Assembly (NCBI GenBank): GCA_964445765.1
Contig: CAYULD010000002.1
Coordinates: forward strand, 372,001-436,000
Reading direction: 5' to 3'
Origin: JANPLD01 sp964445765
GTDB taxonomy: Bacteria > Pseudomonadota > Alphaproteobacteria > Rickettsiales > UBA8987
DNA: 64,000 nt
The notes beneath the pieces are model-generated. The model ran no database searches. It was not told the origin of the DNA and saw only the letters and a list, made by a program, of their open reading frames with translations. Shown here in pieces: positions 28,694 through 36,595 of the stretch. The translations under genes and the position numbers were made by a program. Position 1 is the stretch's first letter. Each line of letters starts with the position of its first letter.

Positions 28694-29634
28694 GTAATTT
28701 TTCATTAAAAATTTTAGGCATTATTTTTAGAATTTTACCTTGGTTTATATTAATCGGGGCTGGTATTTTATGGCATCAAGGGCAAATCAGGCCAATAGCA
28801 GATTTCCTTAGCCAACCGCAATATACTATCAAAATTGGCTCTAGTAAAATTACGCCATATTTAATTCTAAAAACATTATTTATTTTAATAATGTTTATTT
28901 GGTTTGCGTTAAGGCTCTCTGATTTTTCACAAGCATCACTTGCAAAAGTAAAAACTTTAACACCAAGCACAAGGGCTTTATTTGGCAAAATCGCAAGCAT
29001 TGTAATTTATATTGTAGTATTTCTTATTGGGCTTGATGTTATGGGCTTAGATTTAACCGCCCTTACAGTTTTTAGTGGTGCTATTGGTATCGGTTTAGGC
29101 TTTGGTTTACAGAAAATTGCTTCTAATTTCATTAGCGGTTTAATTCTGTTATTTGAAGGCTCAGTTGAAGAAGGCGATTTAGTTGATTTAGGAAATGGTG
29201 CAATGGGAACCGTTAAAAAAACTAATGCTCGCCACACTTTAATTGAATGTTTTGATGGTAAAGAAATTATGATTCCAAATGAAGATTTTATTACCTCTAG
29301 GGTTACAAATTTAACTTATAGCGATAAGAAAGCTAGAATTGATATTAAAATTGGCGTTTCTTATGATTCTGATTTAATCAAAGCTAAGGAAATTATTTTA
29401 GATATTGTTAATAGTAACAAAAAATTAAGCAAAGATAAACGCCCGGCAGTTTTCGTTGATGAATTTGCAGAAAGCTCAATCAATATAATTTTATTTGCTT
29501 GGGTGGACGATGTAACCGAAGGTAGACTTGACCCAAAAGATGAAATCTTAATTGCAATCTGGCAAAAATTTAGGGAAGAAAATATTATTATTCCATACCC
29601 ACAAAGAGAAGTTAGAATTATTTCTGATAATTAA
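28690..29634 (+). CDS. Small-conductance mechanosensitive channel (MscS family)
   Basis: 314 residues. Three to four N-terminal transmembrane helices lead to the pore-lining TM3 (SGAIGIGLGFGLQKIASNFI, about 132-151, with the glycine pattern of MscS) and the cytoplasmic beta domain (GSVEEGDLVDLGNGAMGTVK, about 158-177; ECFDGKEIMIPNEDFITSRV). It releases solutes on hypo-osmotic shock. The start codon overlaps the rsmA stop. Confidence 0.93.
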   Translation: MSNFSLKILGIIFRILPWFILIGAGILWHQGQIRPIADFLSQPQYTIKIGSSKITPYLILKTLFILIMFIWFALRLSDFSQASLAKVKTLTPSTRALFGKIASIVIYIVVFLIGLDVMGLDLTALTVFSGAIGIGLGFGLQKIASNFISGLILLFEGSVEEGDLVDLGNGAMGTVKKTNARHTLIECFDGKEIMIPNEDFITSRVTNLTYSDKKARIDIKIGVSYDSDLIKAKEIILDIVNSNKKLSKDKRPAVFVDEFAESSINIILFAWVDDVTEGRLDPKDEILIAIWQKFREENIIIPYPQREVRIISDN

Positions 29635-29734
29635 TTTTTTTATATTAAATCATTTTAAATTTATTTAATATTATAATGATTGCATATAAATTCTGTTATT
29701 GTAAGTTAAAATCGTAAACCAAACTTAAAACAAT

Positions 29735-30166
29735 ATGAAAAAACTTTTAGCATTAGCTTTAGTTCTTATTATCCCAGCATTTTCAAATGCTGAAGATAAG
29801 AAAGAAGAAAAACACGAATATAAAATTATTACCGCTGAGGAATTAAAGTCAGCTTTAGAAAGTGATAATAAACCATTATTAATTGATTCAAGAAGTGCTA
29901 AATATCTTGGTGATGGCACAATCATCAAAGGTGCAGTTCTTAAAACTACTGATGAGCTTACTAAAGAATTTTTGCAAGAAAATGCTAAGGAAAACCAAAA
30001 TATTGTTTTCTATTGCAGTAATGTTAATTGCCCAGCTAGCAAGCAATCTGCCAATAAAGCTATAGAGCTTGGCTTCAAAAATATTCAAAAATATCCCGGC
30101 GGTATTGATGAGTGGAAAGAAAAGAAATTCCCAACTGATAAAGTTGAAATTGCAAAATCTAAGTAG
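29735..30166 (+). CDS. Exported rhodanese-domain protein
   Basis: 143 residues. A signal peptide ends near FSNAE (19-20), so the product is periplasmic. The rhodanese fold has DSRSAKYLGDGTI and the active loop VFYCSNVNCPAS with catalytic Cys94 and a second Cys99. Ends with YPGGIDEWKEKKFP, typical of single-domain rhodaneses. It may transfer sulfur or act in periplasmic thiol chemistry; no partner is adjacent. It is followed by a good terminator. Confidence 0.88.
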   Translation: MKKLLALALVLIIPAFSNAEDKKEEKHEYKIITAEELKSALESDNKPLLIDSRSAKYLGDGTIIKGAVLKTTDELTKEFLQENAKENQNIVFYCSNVNCPASKQSANKAIELGFKNIQKYPGGIDEWKEKKFPTDKVEIAKSK

Positions 30167-30188
30167 AGTTTTTCAAATTTTTGCTTAT

Positions 30189-30216
30189 AAATGGGTGAGG
30201 TTTCTCACCCATTTTT
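30189..30216 (+). terminator. Rho-independent terminator after the rhodanese gene
   Basis: Stem ATGGGTGAG (30191-30199) and CTCACCCAT (30204-30212) with a GTTT loop, extended by AA/TT pairs and followed by a T run. It ends about 11 bases before element B1, so hisG must be transcribed from within or beyond that region. Confidence 0.85.
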
Positions 30217-30226
30217 ATTTTTATAT

Positions 30227-30498
30227 TAGGCACTGTTAGCAAAGTTTTATAAATTTGCTACCTTATTAATTTTGGCATAGAGCAGAGAAAAATTGAGACA
30301 GATAGTTAATCATGTCTGCGAAAATTTTTCTGAACTATATGCCAAAATTAATAGTAGCCTTTTAGGTTATGGCAAAAATTGTTATCTACTTCGTTAGAAA
30401 GCTCGGTAATATGAATAACTATTACCCTCACTTTCTGCCTTGTATATAACAATTTTTGACGCATAACAAATTTTATAAAACTTTGCTAACAGTGCCTA
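30227..30498. mobile_element. Twin-arm palindromic element B1 (272 bp)
   Basis: Terminal inverted repeats of about 28 bp (TAGGCACTGTTAGCAAAG... and ...CTTTGCTAACAGTGCCTA). Arm 1 is TATTAATTTTGGCATA (30264-30279) against its complement at 30338-30353, with loop GTTAATCA (30305-30312). A short central hairpin follows. Arm 2 is CAAAAATTGTTAT (30373-30385) against 30456-30468, with tip stem GGTAATA/TATTACC and loop TGAATAAC (30412-30419). Five substitutions separate it from B2. Its last base is directly before the hisG ATG. The outer ends resemble IS6-family termini (GGCACTGTT-GCAAA), but there is no transposase and no 8-bp duplication. Confidence 0.88.
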
Positions 30499-31137
30499 AT
30501 GACTAAAGATTTCATAATTGCCGTTCCTAAAGGTAGAATTTTAGAAGAATTTGATCCAGTTCTCAAAAAATCTGGTATTATTCCAGAAAAAGATTTTTAT
30601 TCTGAAAACTCAAGAAAATTAGTATTTTCAACGAATAAACCTAATATAAAACTTATTAAAGTTAGAAGTTTTGATGTTGCAACTTTTGTATCTTTTGGTG
30701 TTGCCCATATTGGCATTTGTGGCAGTGATGTTTTGTTAGAATTTGATTATGATAATATCTATAACCTTTTTGATTTAGGAATTGGCAAATGCAGGCTTTC
30801 AATCGCTGCCCCTAAAAATATTGTAAAATCTAAAGATTTTTGGAATCATAGCCATATTAAAATTGCAACAAAATATGTTAATTTTACTAAAAAATTCTTT
30901 GAAAATAAAGGTATTCAAGCTGAATGTATTAAGTTAAATGGCTCAATAGAGCTTGCACCAATTTTAGGCTTATGTGATAGAATTGTTGATTTAGTTAGTA
31001 GTGGCAAAACCTTAGAAGCTAATAATATGGTTGAAGGTGAAAAACTTGCTGATATATCAACCAAATTAATTGCTAATAGGCAGGCTTACACCGCTAATAA
31101 AAAAGAGCTTATAAAAATTATCTCTAAATTTGAATAA
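30499..31137 (+). CDS. hisG: ATP phosphoribosyltransferase, short form (HisG-S)
   Basis: First committed step of histidine synthesis: ATP plus PRPP to phosphoribosyl-ATP. At 212 residues it is the short form, lacking the C-terminal allosteric domain. Such enzymes need the HisZ regulatory subunit, which is not in this window. Visible motifs are AVPKGRILEE, FGVAHIGICGSDVL, and the PRPP loop CDRIVDLVSSGKTLEANNM. The ATG is the first codon after element B1, leaving no Shine-Dalgarno sequence. B2 follows the stop after 4 bases. The gene is thus bracketed by two near-identical 272-bp direct repeats. Confidence 0.95.
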   Translation: MTKDFIIAVPKGRILEEFDPVLKKSGIIPEKDFYSENSRKLVFSTNKPNIKLIKVRSFDVATFVSFGVAHIGICGSDVLLEFDYDNIYNLFDLGIGKCRLSIAAPKNIVKSKDFWNHSHIKIATKYVNFTKKFFENKGIQAECIKLNGSIELAPILGLCDRIVDLVSSGKTLEANNMVEGEKLADISTKLIANRQAYTANKKELIKIISKFE

Positions 31138-31141
31138 ATAA

Positions 31142-31413
31142 TAGGCACTGTTAGCAAAGGTTTATAAATTTGCTACTTGATTAATTTTGGCATAGAGCAG
31201 AGAAAAATTGAGACAGATAGTTAATCATATCTGCGAAAATTTTTCTGAACTATATGCCAAAATTAATAGTAGCCTTTTAGGTTATGGCAAAAATTGTTAT
31301 CTACTTCGTTAGAAAGCTCGGTAATATGAATAACTATTACCCTCACTTTCTGCCTTGTATATAACAATTTTTGACGCATAACAAATTTTATAAACCTTTG
31401 CTAACAGTGCCTA
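31142..31413. mobile_element. Twin-arm palindromic element B2 (272 bp)
   Basis: Same length, orientation and structure as B1, with five substitutions in 272 bases. Two of the five are paired across the terminal stem: AAAGTTTTAT becomes AAAGGTTTAT on the left, and ATAAAACTTT becomes ATAAACCTTT on the right, so pairing is kept. The arm 1 tip is CAGATA-GTTAATCA-TATCTG, a perfect stem here. The element ends directly before the hisD ATG and fills the whole hisG-hisD gap. Confidence 0.88.
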
Positions 31414-32700
31414 ATGCTTAAAAAACTTAAATATAAAATTGATGTTTCTTTAAGGGATATTGAAAAATTATTTTCAACGGAAAACCTTGCTAATTCTAAT
31501 ATTTCTGAAGCAGTTAGAAATATAATTAATGATGTAAGAAAAAATGGTGATAAAGCCCTCATAAATTACACAAAACAATTTGATAATTTTGAAGTAAGTG
31601 AGGAAAATCTTAGGCTTTCTTCTGAAGAAATTGAAAATACTGCCAAAAATGTTGATAAAGAATTTCTAAAATCTGCAGAGATTGCATATAACCGCATTAA
31701 AAATTATCACGAAAGGCAATTACCAATTGATGAAAAATATAAAGATGAGCGAGGCAATCAACTAGGCTGGAAATGGAATGCAGTTGAATCAGCGGCTATT
31801 TATGTTCCGGGTGGTAAGGCACTTTATCCTTCATCGGTTTTAATGAATGCAGTGCCAGCATTAGTTGCAGGTGTTAAAAGAATTGTAATGTTAAACCCAA
31901 CTAATAATGGCATAATCAGCCCAGCTTTAATTGCCTGTGCAAAAATTTGCGGAATTTCTGAAATCTATAGAATTGGTGGTGCTCAAGCGATTGCAGCAGC
32001 AGCTTTTGGCACAAACACTATAGAAAAAGTAGTGAAAATTGTTGGCCCCGGTAATGCTTATGTAGCAGAGGCGAAAAAGCAAGTTTTTGGCAATGTGGGC
32101 ATTGATTCTATTGCGGGGCCTTCTGAAATTTTAATTATCGCTGATGAATTTGCAAATGCGAAATATGTTGCCTCTGATTTGCTTTCTCAGGCAGAGCACG
32201 ATGAGCTTGCAAGAGTTATTTTAATTACCAATTCTAATGAATTTGCAAATAAAGTTGCAAAAGAAATTGAGGTAATGGTTGAAAAAATTTCCCGCACAGA
32301 AATTGCCTCAACAAGTGTGAAAAACAATGGCTATATAATCTTGGTTGATGATATTGAACAAGCCTGTGAAATTGCAAATGTTATAGCACCTGAGCATTTA
32401 GAAATAATGACGGCTGACCCTGAAAAACTCTCAAGAAAAATATATAATGCGGGGGCGATTTTCTTAGGTGAATATACCCCAGAAGCAATCGGAGATTATA
32501 TTGCGGGCCCAAGCCATGTTTTACCAACGATTGCAACTGCAAAATTTTCTTCAGGGCTTGGTGTGCTTGATTTTATGAAAAGAACTTCAATGATAAAATG
32601 CACAAAAGAATCTTTTGATAATTTAGCCCCTCACGCTATTAATTTTGCAAAGCAAGAACGCCTAGATGCCCACGCCCTCTCTATAAAAATTAGGGTTTAG
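31414..32700 (+). CDS. hisD: Histidinol dehydrogenase
   Basis: Last two oxidations of histidine synthesis, histidinol to histidine with NAD. It has 428 residues. The zinc ligands fit the known positions: Gln259 and His262 (LSQAEHDELA), Asp361 (AIGDYIAGPSH) and His420 (DAHALSIKI). YVPGGKALYPSSVLMNAVPA and IVGPGNAYVAEAKK bind substrate and NAD. The ATG follows element B2 with no Shine-Dalgarno. The next gene starts 4 bases after the stop. Confidence 0.97.
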   Translation: MLKKLKYKIDVSLRDIEKLFSTENLANSNISEAVRNIINDVRKNGDKALINYTKQFDNFEVSEENLRLSSEEIENTAKNVDKEFLKSAEIAYNRIKNYHERQLPIDEKYKDERGNQLGWKWNAVESAAIYVPGGKALYPSSVLMNAVPALVAGVKRIVMLNPTNNGIISPALIACAKICGISEIYRIGGAQAIAAAAFGTNTIEKVVKIVGPGNAYVAEAKKQVFGNVGIDSIAGPSEILIIADEFANAKYVASDLLSQAEHDELARVILITNSNEFANKVAKEIEVMVEKISRTEIASTSVKNNGYIILVDDIEQACEIANVIAPEHLEIMTADPEKLSRKIYNAGAIFLGEYTPEAIGDYIAGPSHVLPTIATAKFSSGLGVLDFMKRTSMIKCTKESFDNLAPHAINFAKQERLDAHALSIKIRV

Positions 32701-32704
32701 ATTT

Positions 32705-33499
32705 ATGGATTTAGTAAATGGTAACAATGTTAGAAAAAAATATTCTAAAAAGAACTTAATTTATATAGATATCTTAGGTTTTTCAGAAAAAGTGGCAGAC
32801 ATAGAATGGAAGAATTTAGAAGGAATAGTTGATATTGATATAAAAAAGCGTGATCTGGAAGAAAATTTCCTCGAAGGATTCTTAAATTTTGCTAATGAAT
32901 TTTTCTCGCAATGTGGTTGTGCTGTAATTTTGTTATCTGATACAATTATAATATGTTTTGATGAAATGTGTTATGATGATATTAAAAACATTTTTAATGC
33001 ACTAAGTACCTATATAATAAGGGCTTCAGAACTTAAAATTTTTTTTAGAGGAGTAATACATAGAGGAAATTTATACTTAGATAAAAATAGTAACATTATA
33101 TTTGGAAGTGCACTTATAGATGCACATAAAATGGAGAAGCAAGATGCCATTTATCCAAGGATTTTAATAACTCAAGAGTTTTCTTCTCTTTTAATAGATA
33201 AATATCCTAAATTATATTTAGAAATATTAAAAAAAGATTTTGATGGCTTGGAATTCTTTAACTTTCTTAACTTATACAGATTAAATCAAAGTTTAGATTT
33301 AAGAAATAATATAATTACCTCTTTCAAGAAAATAGTTAAAGAAAGGAGAAATTTTTTTAAGAATAAAAAGTTGAAGGAATTTTCAAAAATGTTCTATCTT
33401 CAAAATTATTATTTAGAATTTGCTAAGGATATTAATGATAAAGAATTAATTAAAATTTTTAATGAGGAAATTTCTATTATAAAAGAAATCACTTCATAG
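32705..33499 (+). CDS. Class III nucleotidyl-cyclase-like domain protein
   Basis: 264 residues; the family was not recognised outright, but the pattern matches the class III cyclase fold. Asp22 in YIDILGFSEKV corresponds to the first metal Asp (F-x-D-I-x-G-F). Asp79 in LLSDTIIICFDE fits the second metal Asp (GD-x-x-x-A-F). RGVIHRGNLYL (115-125) and IFGSALIDAHKMEKQDAIYP (132-151) match the later core strands (G-x-A-V-N-x-A-x-R-L-E). It could make a cyclic nucleotide, perhaps in signalling or an anti-phage pathway, but no effector gene is adjacent. It is only 4 bases after hisD and is less rich in Ala and Gly than its neighbours. Confidence 0.6.
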   Translation: MDLVNGNNVRKKYSKKNLIYIDILGFSEKVADIEWKNLEGIVDIDIKKRDLEENFLEGFLNFANEFFSQCGCAVILLSDTIIICFDEMCYDDIKNIFNALSTYIIRASELKIFFRGVIHRGNLYLDKNSNIIFGSALIDAHKMEKQDAIYPRILITQEFSSLLIDKYPKLYLEILKKDFDGLEFFNFLNLYRLNQSLDLRNNIITSFKKIVKERRNFFKNKKLKEFSKMFYLQNYYLEFAKDINDKELIKIFNEEISIIKEITS

Positions 33500-33521
33500 T
33501 TTATAGAAAAATTGTTAGGGG

Positions 33522-33839
33522 TTAATTAGAATTATTTTTATATTTGTTATAGGCTTGGTTTGAGTTAATGGCGGTTTCTAATTTATTTTGAATTTCTTCT
33601 TTTTGATTAGAAATTTTATCAATAATATTTTTTATTTCTCCAGACCAAATTTTGATTAAATTCGTAAATTCTAAAATATCGTCATCACTTAAATTTTTTA
33701 TTTCATTAGTGAAATTTTCAATCAAAACATTAAGATTTTCAAAGCTAGGGGCGTTGCCATTAAGTGAAATCTCAGCAATTCTGCTTATTTCAGAGTTAAT
33801 TTTGCCAATTTGAAGCTCTAATTTTTCTTTGTTGAACAT
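33522..33839 (-). CDS. Hypothetical small helical protein
   Basis: 105 residues, no family recognised. It appears all-helical with coiled-coil character (EKLELQIGKINSEISRIAEI, then LIKIWSGEIKNIIDKISNQK and EEIQNKLETAINSNQA) and an Asn-rich end. No signal or membrane helix is present. It precedes the flhX gene in the minus direction only after a repeat-filled gap. A role as a flagellar accessory or chaperone is possible but unsupported. Confidence 0.6.
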   Translation of the reverse strand: MFNKEKLELQIGKINSEISRIAEISLNGNAPSFENLNVLIENFTNEIKNLSDDDILEFTNLIKIWSGEIKNIIDKISNQKEEIQNKLETAINSNQAYNKYKNNSN

Positions 33840-33868
33840 ATATAGTAAAATGCATTTGAATTAATTGG

Positions 33869-33970
33869 TTTGCAACAAGATAATTTTGCTTAATAACACT
33901 AAAAATCCCCTCTCCCTCAGGGAAAGGGTTAGGGTGAGGGCATAATCTATGTAAATAAAACCCTCACCCA
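33869..33970. repeat. Repeat patch: fragment of element A plus hairpin repeat S2
   Basis: Positions 33869-33891 (TTTGCAACAAGATAATTTTG, then CTT) duplicate the start of arm 1 of element A at 19349-19371. No other part of that element is obvious here, so it is a remnant. Directly after, 33907-33940 is a CCCTCTCCCTCAGGGAAAGG hairpin with GGGTGAGGG, which pairs with CCCTCACCC at 33961-33969. This is the S family of GC-rich hairpins also seen at 19265, 43265 and 57501. Confidence 0.65.
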
Positions 33971-33991
33971 GATGAATAAATTTTTGTAAAA

Positions 33992-34261
33992 CTATAATTT
34001 GCCTTGTTTATTATAAATATATTTTAGAATTTCAGCAACCGCAGAATAGGCTTCTAGTGGAATAAACTCATCAATTTCTAAAGCTGATAAAATCTCAACA
34101 AGGCTTGCATCTTTTTTAATCTCAATGCCTTTTTCTTCAGCTACTTTAATAATTTGCTTGGCAATTTCACCCTCACCTTTGGCAAGCACTTTTGGGGCTT
34201 CATCAACGCCCATTTCATAGCCGAGTGCAACGGCCTTTTCCTTTTTATCTTTATCTGCCAT
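33992..34261 (-). CDS. flhX: FlhX: free-standing FlhB C-terminal-domain protein
   Basis: 89 residues matching only the cytoplasmic post-cleavage part of FlhB/YscU proteins. Matching segments are AVALGYEMGVDEAPKVLAKG, AKQIIKVAEEKGIEIKKD and LVEILSALEIDEFIPLEAYS, then AVAEILKYIYNKQ. In FlhB of this window the corresponding segments are IIALGQDDLALKIIEVAEEN and IPIEHYKAVAEIIAYVYKLK. There is no transmembrane part and no NPTH motif. FlhX can partly replace the cleaved FlhB domain in some bacteria. It is the first coding gene left of infA, and divergent from it. Confidence 0.88.
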   Translation of the reverse strand: MADKDKKEKAVALGYEMGVDEAPKVLAKGEGEIAKQIIKVAEEKGIEIKKDASLVEILSALEIDEFIPLEAYSAVAEILKYIYNKQGKL

Positions 34262-34344
34262 AGTTTATGATAGCTTAACCCTTGCAAAAACAAAACAAAT
34301 AACTAATAAATAGCTTAAATTGAAATAATTATACTAATATTATA

Positions 34345-34563
34345 ATGGCAAAAGAAGAATTAATTGAATTTGATGGCTTGGTTACTGAGGTTTTACCGAA
34401 CGCTATGTTTCGCGTAAAATTAGATAATGGCCACGAAATTATTGCACATACCTCTGGCAAGATGAGAAAAAATAGAATTCGCGTTCTGCTTGGTGATAAA
34501 ATTACCGTTGAAATGACACCCTATGACCTAACTAAAGGTAGAATTATCTTGAGGCATAAATAA
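34345..34563 (+). CDS. infA: Translation initiation factor IF-1
   Basis: 72 residues, complete S1/OB fold. It contains [40 protein letters not shown], and [18 protein letters not shown], all hallmark IF-1 segments. It binds the ribosomal A site during initiation. maf starts 13 bases downstream on the same strand. Confidence 0.98.
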   Translation: MAKEELIEFDGLVTEVLPNAMFRVKLDNGHEIIAHTSGKMRKNRIRVLLGDKITVEMTPYDLTKGRIILRHK

Positions 34564-34575
34564 TTTAGAAAGCTG

Positions 34576-35154
34576 ATGAAATTTATTCTTGCATCATCAT
34601 CACCTAGAAGAAAAGAGCTTCTTAAAAATATTGGTTTTATTCCTGATTTAATAATTTCACCAGATATTGATGAAACGCCCAAGAAGGCTGAAAAACCTAA
34701 TCTCTATGTTGCAAGAGTGGCAGAAGAAAAAGCAAAAGCAATTTATGAATTACATAAAAATGAAGGTGCTTATATTCTCGCCTGCGATACCTCCGCTTGT
34801 GTTGGCACTAGAATTCTTGGTAAACCTGAAAATGAACTAGAAGCAAAAAAGATGTTACAATTAATGCGTGGCAGAAAACATCGGGTTTATTCTTGCATCT
34901 GCTTAATAACACCTGAGGGAAAAATCAGAAAAAAAACCGTTCTTTCATATGTAAAATTCAAAAATTATCCAGATAGTGAAATTGATGAATATCTAAAAAC
35001 TAATCTTTGGGTTGGCAGAAGCGGTGCTTATAGCCTGCAAGAAGATCCGGGTGGCTGGGTTATTTCTATCAATGGCTCTTATTCAAATATTATAGGCTTA
35101 CCATTATACGAAACCAAAAATTTACTTTTAGGTAATGGCTTTAGAAAGAAATAG
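34576..35154 (+). CDS. maf: Maf-family nucleoside triphosphate pyrophosphatase
   Basis: Hydrolyses non-canonical or surplus nucleoside triphosphates to monophosphates. It has 192 residues: start ILASSSPRRKELLKNIG, ACDTSACV, KPENELEAKKMLQLMRGRKH, and GRSGAYSLQEDPGGWVISIN, then GSYSNIIGLPLYET. It forms an infA-maf pair and converges with fabG after 3 bases. Confidence 0.93.
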   Translation: MKFILASSSPRRKELLKNIGFIPDLIISPDIDETPKKAEKPNLYVARVAEEKAKAIYELHKNEGAYILACDTSACVGTRILGKPENELEAKKMLQLMRGRKHRVYSCICLITPEGKIRKKTVLSYVKFKNYPDSEIDEYLKTNLWVGRSGAYSLQEDPGGWVISINGSYSNIIGLPLYETKNLLLGNGFRKK

Positions 35155-35157
35155 CTA

Positions 35158-35895
35158 CTAAACCATTAGCATTCCGCCGTTGATGTGAATAGTTTGCCCT
35201 GTTATGTAGCGTGCCTCATCAGAAGCAAGAAAGGCAGTTAAATTCGCAATATCTTCACCCTTACCAAAAGCCCCCATTGGAATATTAGCAAGCATTTTAT
35301 TTTTTTGATCATCATTGAGTTTTTCTGTCATTGCGGTTTCAATGAAGCCGGGTGCGATATTATTTGCAGTAATTCCTCGAGATGCAACTTCTGCCGCAAC
35401 AGATTTTATAAGCCCTGCCACACCTGCTTTAGATGCAACATAATTTGCTTGACCGGGGTTACCCATTGTGCCAACGATAGAGCCTATAGAAATAATTCTG
35501 CCGAAACGGCGTTTCATCATTGTTTTTACAAAAGATTTTATAAGAATAAAACTTGAAGTTAAATTCACTGCCAGCACTTCCTCAAAATCATCTTCTGACA
35601 TTCTAAGCATTAGATTATCTTTAGTAATTCCAGCATTGCAGATTAAAATATCAATACCACCTGATTTTTCTTCAGCTTCACTAGCAAGTTTTTTAACTTG
35701 CTCTTTATCTTTAAGATTGGTTGCTAAAATATGAACACGAGAACCAATAGAATTTGCAAGCTCTTCAAGTTTTTCAATTCTTGTGCCAGAGATAACAATT
35801 TCAGCACCAAGGCTGTGAAGTTTGCGGGCAATGGCCTCACCAATGCCACCAGTTGCACCTGTTACAAGTGCTTTTTTACCTGTGAGATTAATCAT
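35158..35895 (-). CDS. fabG: 3-oxoacyl-ACP reductase FabG
   Basis: NADPH-dependent reduction in fatty acid elongation. It has 245 residues in the short-chain dehydrogenase fold: cofactor loop VTGATGGIGEAIA (11-23), NAGIT (87-91), catalytic Ser139, Tyr152 and Lys156 (SIGSIVGTMGNPGQANYVAS), and the end GQTIHINGGMLMV. It is last in the envelope/lipid block cdsA-dxr-rseP-bamA-skp-fabG on the minus strand, 20 bases from skp. Confidence 0.96.
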   Translation of the reverse strand: MINLTGKKALVTGATGGIGEAIARKLHSLGAEIVISGTRIEKLEELANSIGSRVHILATNLKDKEQVKKLASEAEEKSGGIDILICNAGITKDNLMLRMSEDDFEEVLAVNLTSSFILIKSFVKTMMKRRFGRIISIGSIVGTMGNPGQANYVASKAGVAGLIKSVAAEVASRGITANNIAPGFIETAMTEKLNDDQKNKMLANIPMGAFGKGEDIANLTAFLASDEARYITGQTIHINGGMLMV

Positions 35896-35915
35896 AGAAA
35901 AATAAATTTAAGAAA

Positions 35916-36455
35916 TTATTTTTTATCAACGCTGATATTAACTTTAGCAAGTTTTTTATTTAGCCTAGCTAAAACTTCATTAGAAATATCATAATTTTCT
36001 TTGGCGAATAAAAGTTGACCTTTTGCGATAATAACATCAACATTTTTCTCTTTCGCAATTTCAGCAATTATTTTAATAGTTTCATTTCTAACTAGCTCAA
36101 GAGCTTTAATATAAGCGGTTTCTAGGATTTTTCTTTTCTTAAGAACTTCCCTTTGGCTAGTCATCAATTTTAATCTAAATTCTTGCACTTTTTTTGCAAA
36201 TGCCTCTTGCGACATAGCTTTTTGTTGGTTTTTAAGTTGCTCTTCATTTTTCTTAAGTGCATCTTCCTGAGATTTAGTTTCAGCAACATATTTTTGTTGG
36301 ATTCTTTTTACTTCCTCTTCAGCTGCTTTTGCGGCTTTAGATTCATCAACAATTTTTTTAAGATCAACTGTCGCAATAGTTTTTACCTCAAAATTTTCAG
36401 CGTTTGCGTTATTAACTGCAAGTGCGATTAGTAAAGTTAAGATTATTTTTTTCAT
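35916..36455 (-). CDS. skp: Skp/OmpH-family periplasmic chaperone
   Basis: Holds unfolded outer-membrane proteins on their way to BamA. It has 179 residues: a signal peptide ending NANAE (19-20), IATVDLKKIVDESKAAKAAE, then a long charged helical tentacle (about 45-130, Lys/Gln/Glu-rich) and the closing strand segment DVIIAKGQLLFAKENYDISN. A Shine-Dalgarno GGAG lies 5 bases before the ATG (GGAGTTCTTATG). It sits just downstream of bamA, the typical order. Confidence 0.93.
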   Translation of the reverse strand: MKKIILTLLIALAVNNANAENFEVKTIATVDLKKIVDESKAAKAAEEEVKRIQQKYVAETKSQEDALKKNEEQLKNQQKAMSQEAFAKKVQEFRLKLMTSQREVLKKRKILETAYIKALELVRNETIKIIAEIAKEKNVDVIIAKGQLLFAKENYDISNEVLARLNKKLAKVNISVDKK

Positions 36456-36504
36456 AAGAACTCCAATTATTTATTAATATTATATAGTATTTTAGAATGA
36501 TGTC

Positions 36505-36561
36505 TGTCATGTTGAGCGTAGCGAAACATCTAGAGATCCTTCGCTTTGCTCAGGATGACAT
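36505..36561. repeat. Dispersed palindromic repeat R2 (same family as R1)
   Basis: 57 bp starting TGTCATGTTGAGCGTAGCGA and ending TCAGGATGACAT; the first and last bases (TGTCAT and ATGACA) are complementary. It lies in the 140-base gap between bamA and skp. R1 at 9663-9730 shares the TTGAGC-TAGCGAAACATC block and the AGGATGACA end, and both are followed by TAATTTACTAT. Confidence 0.78.
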
Positions 36562-36595
36562 ATCATACCTCAACCTAATTTACTATAGTTATAAA

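Noticed and set aside
30227..31413. Possible IS6-family composite transposon around hisG
   Set aside because: The ends resemble IS6 termini, but there is no transposase and no 8-bp target duplication. The interior is a structured palindrome shared with elements that have other ends.
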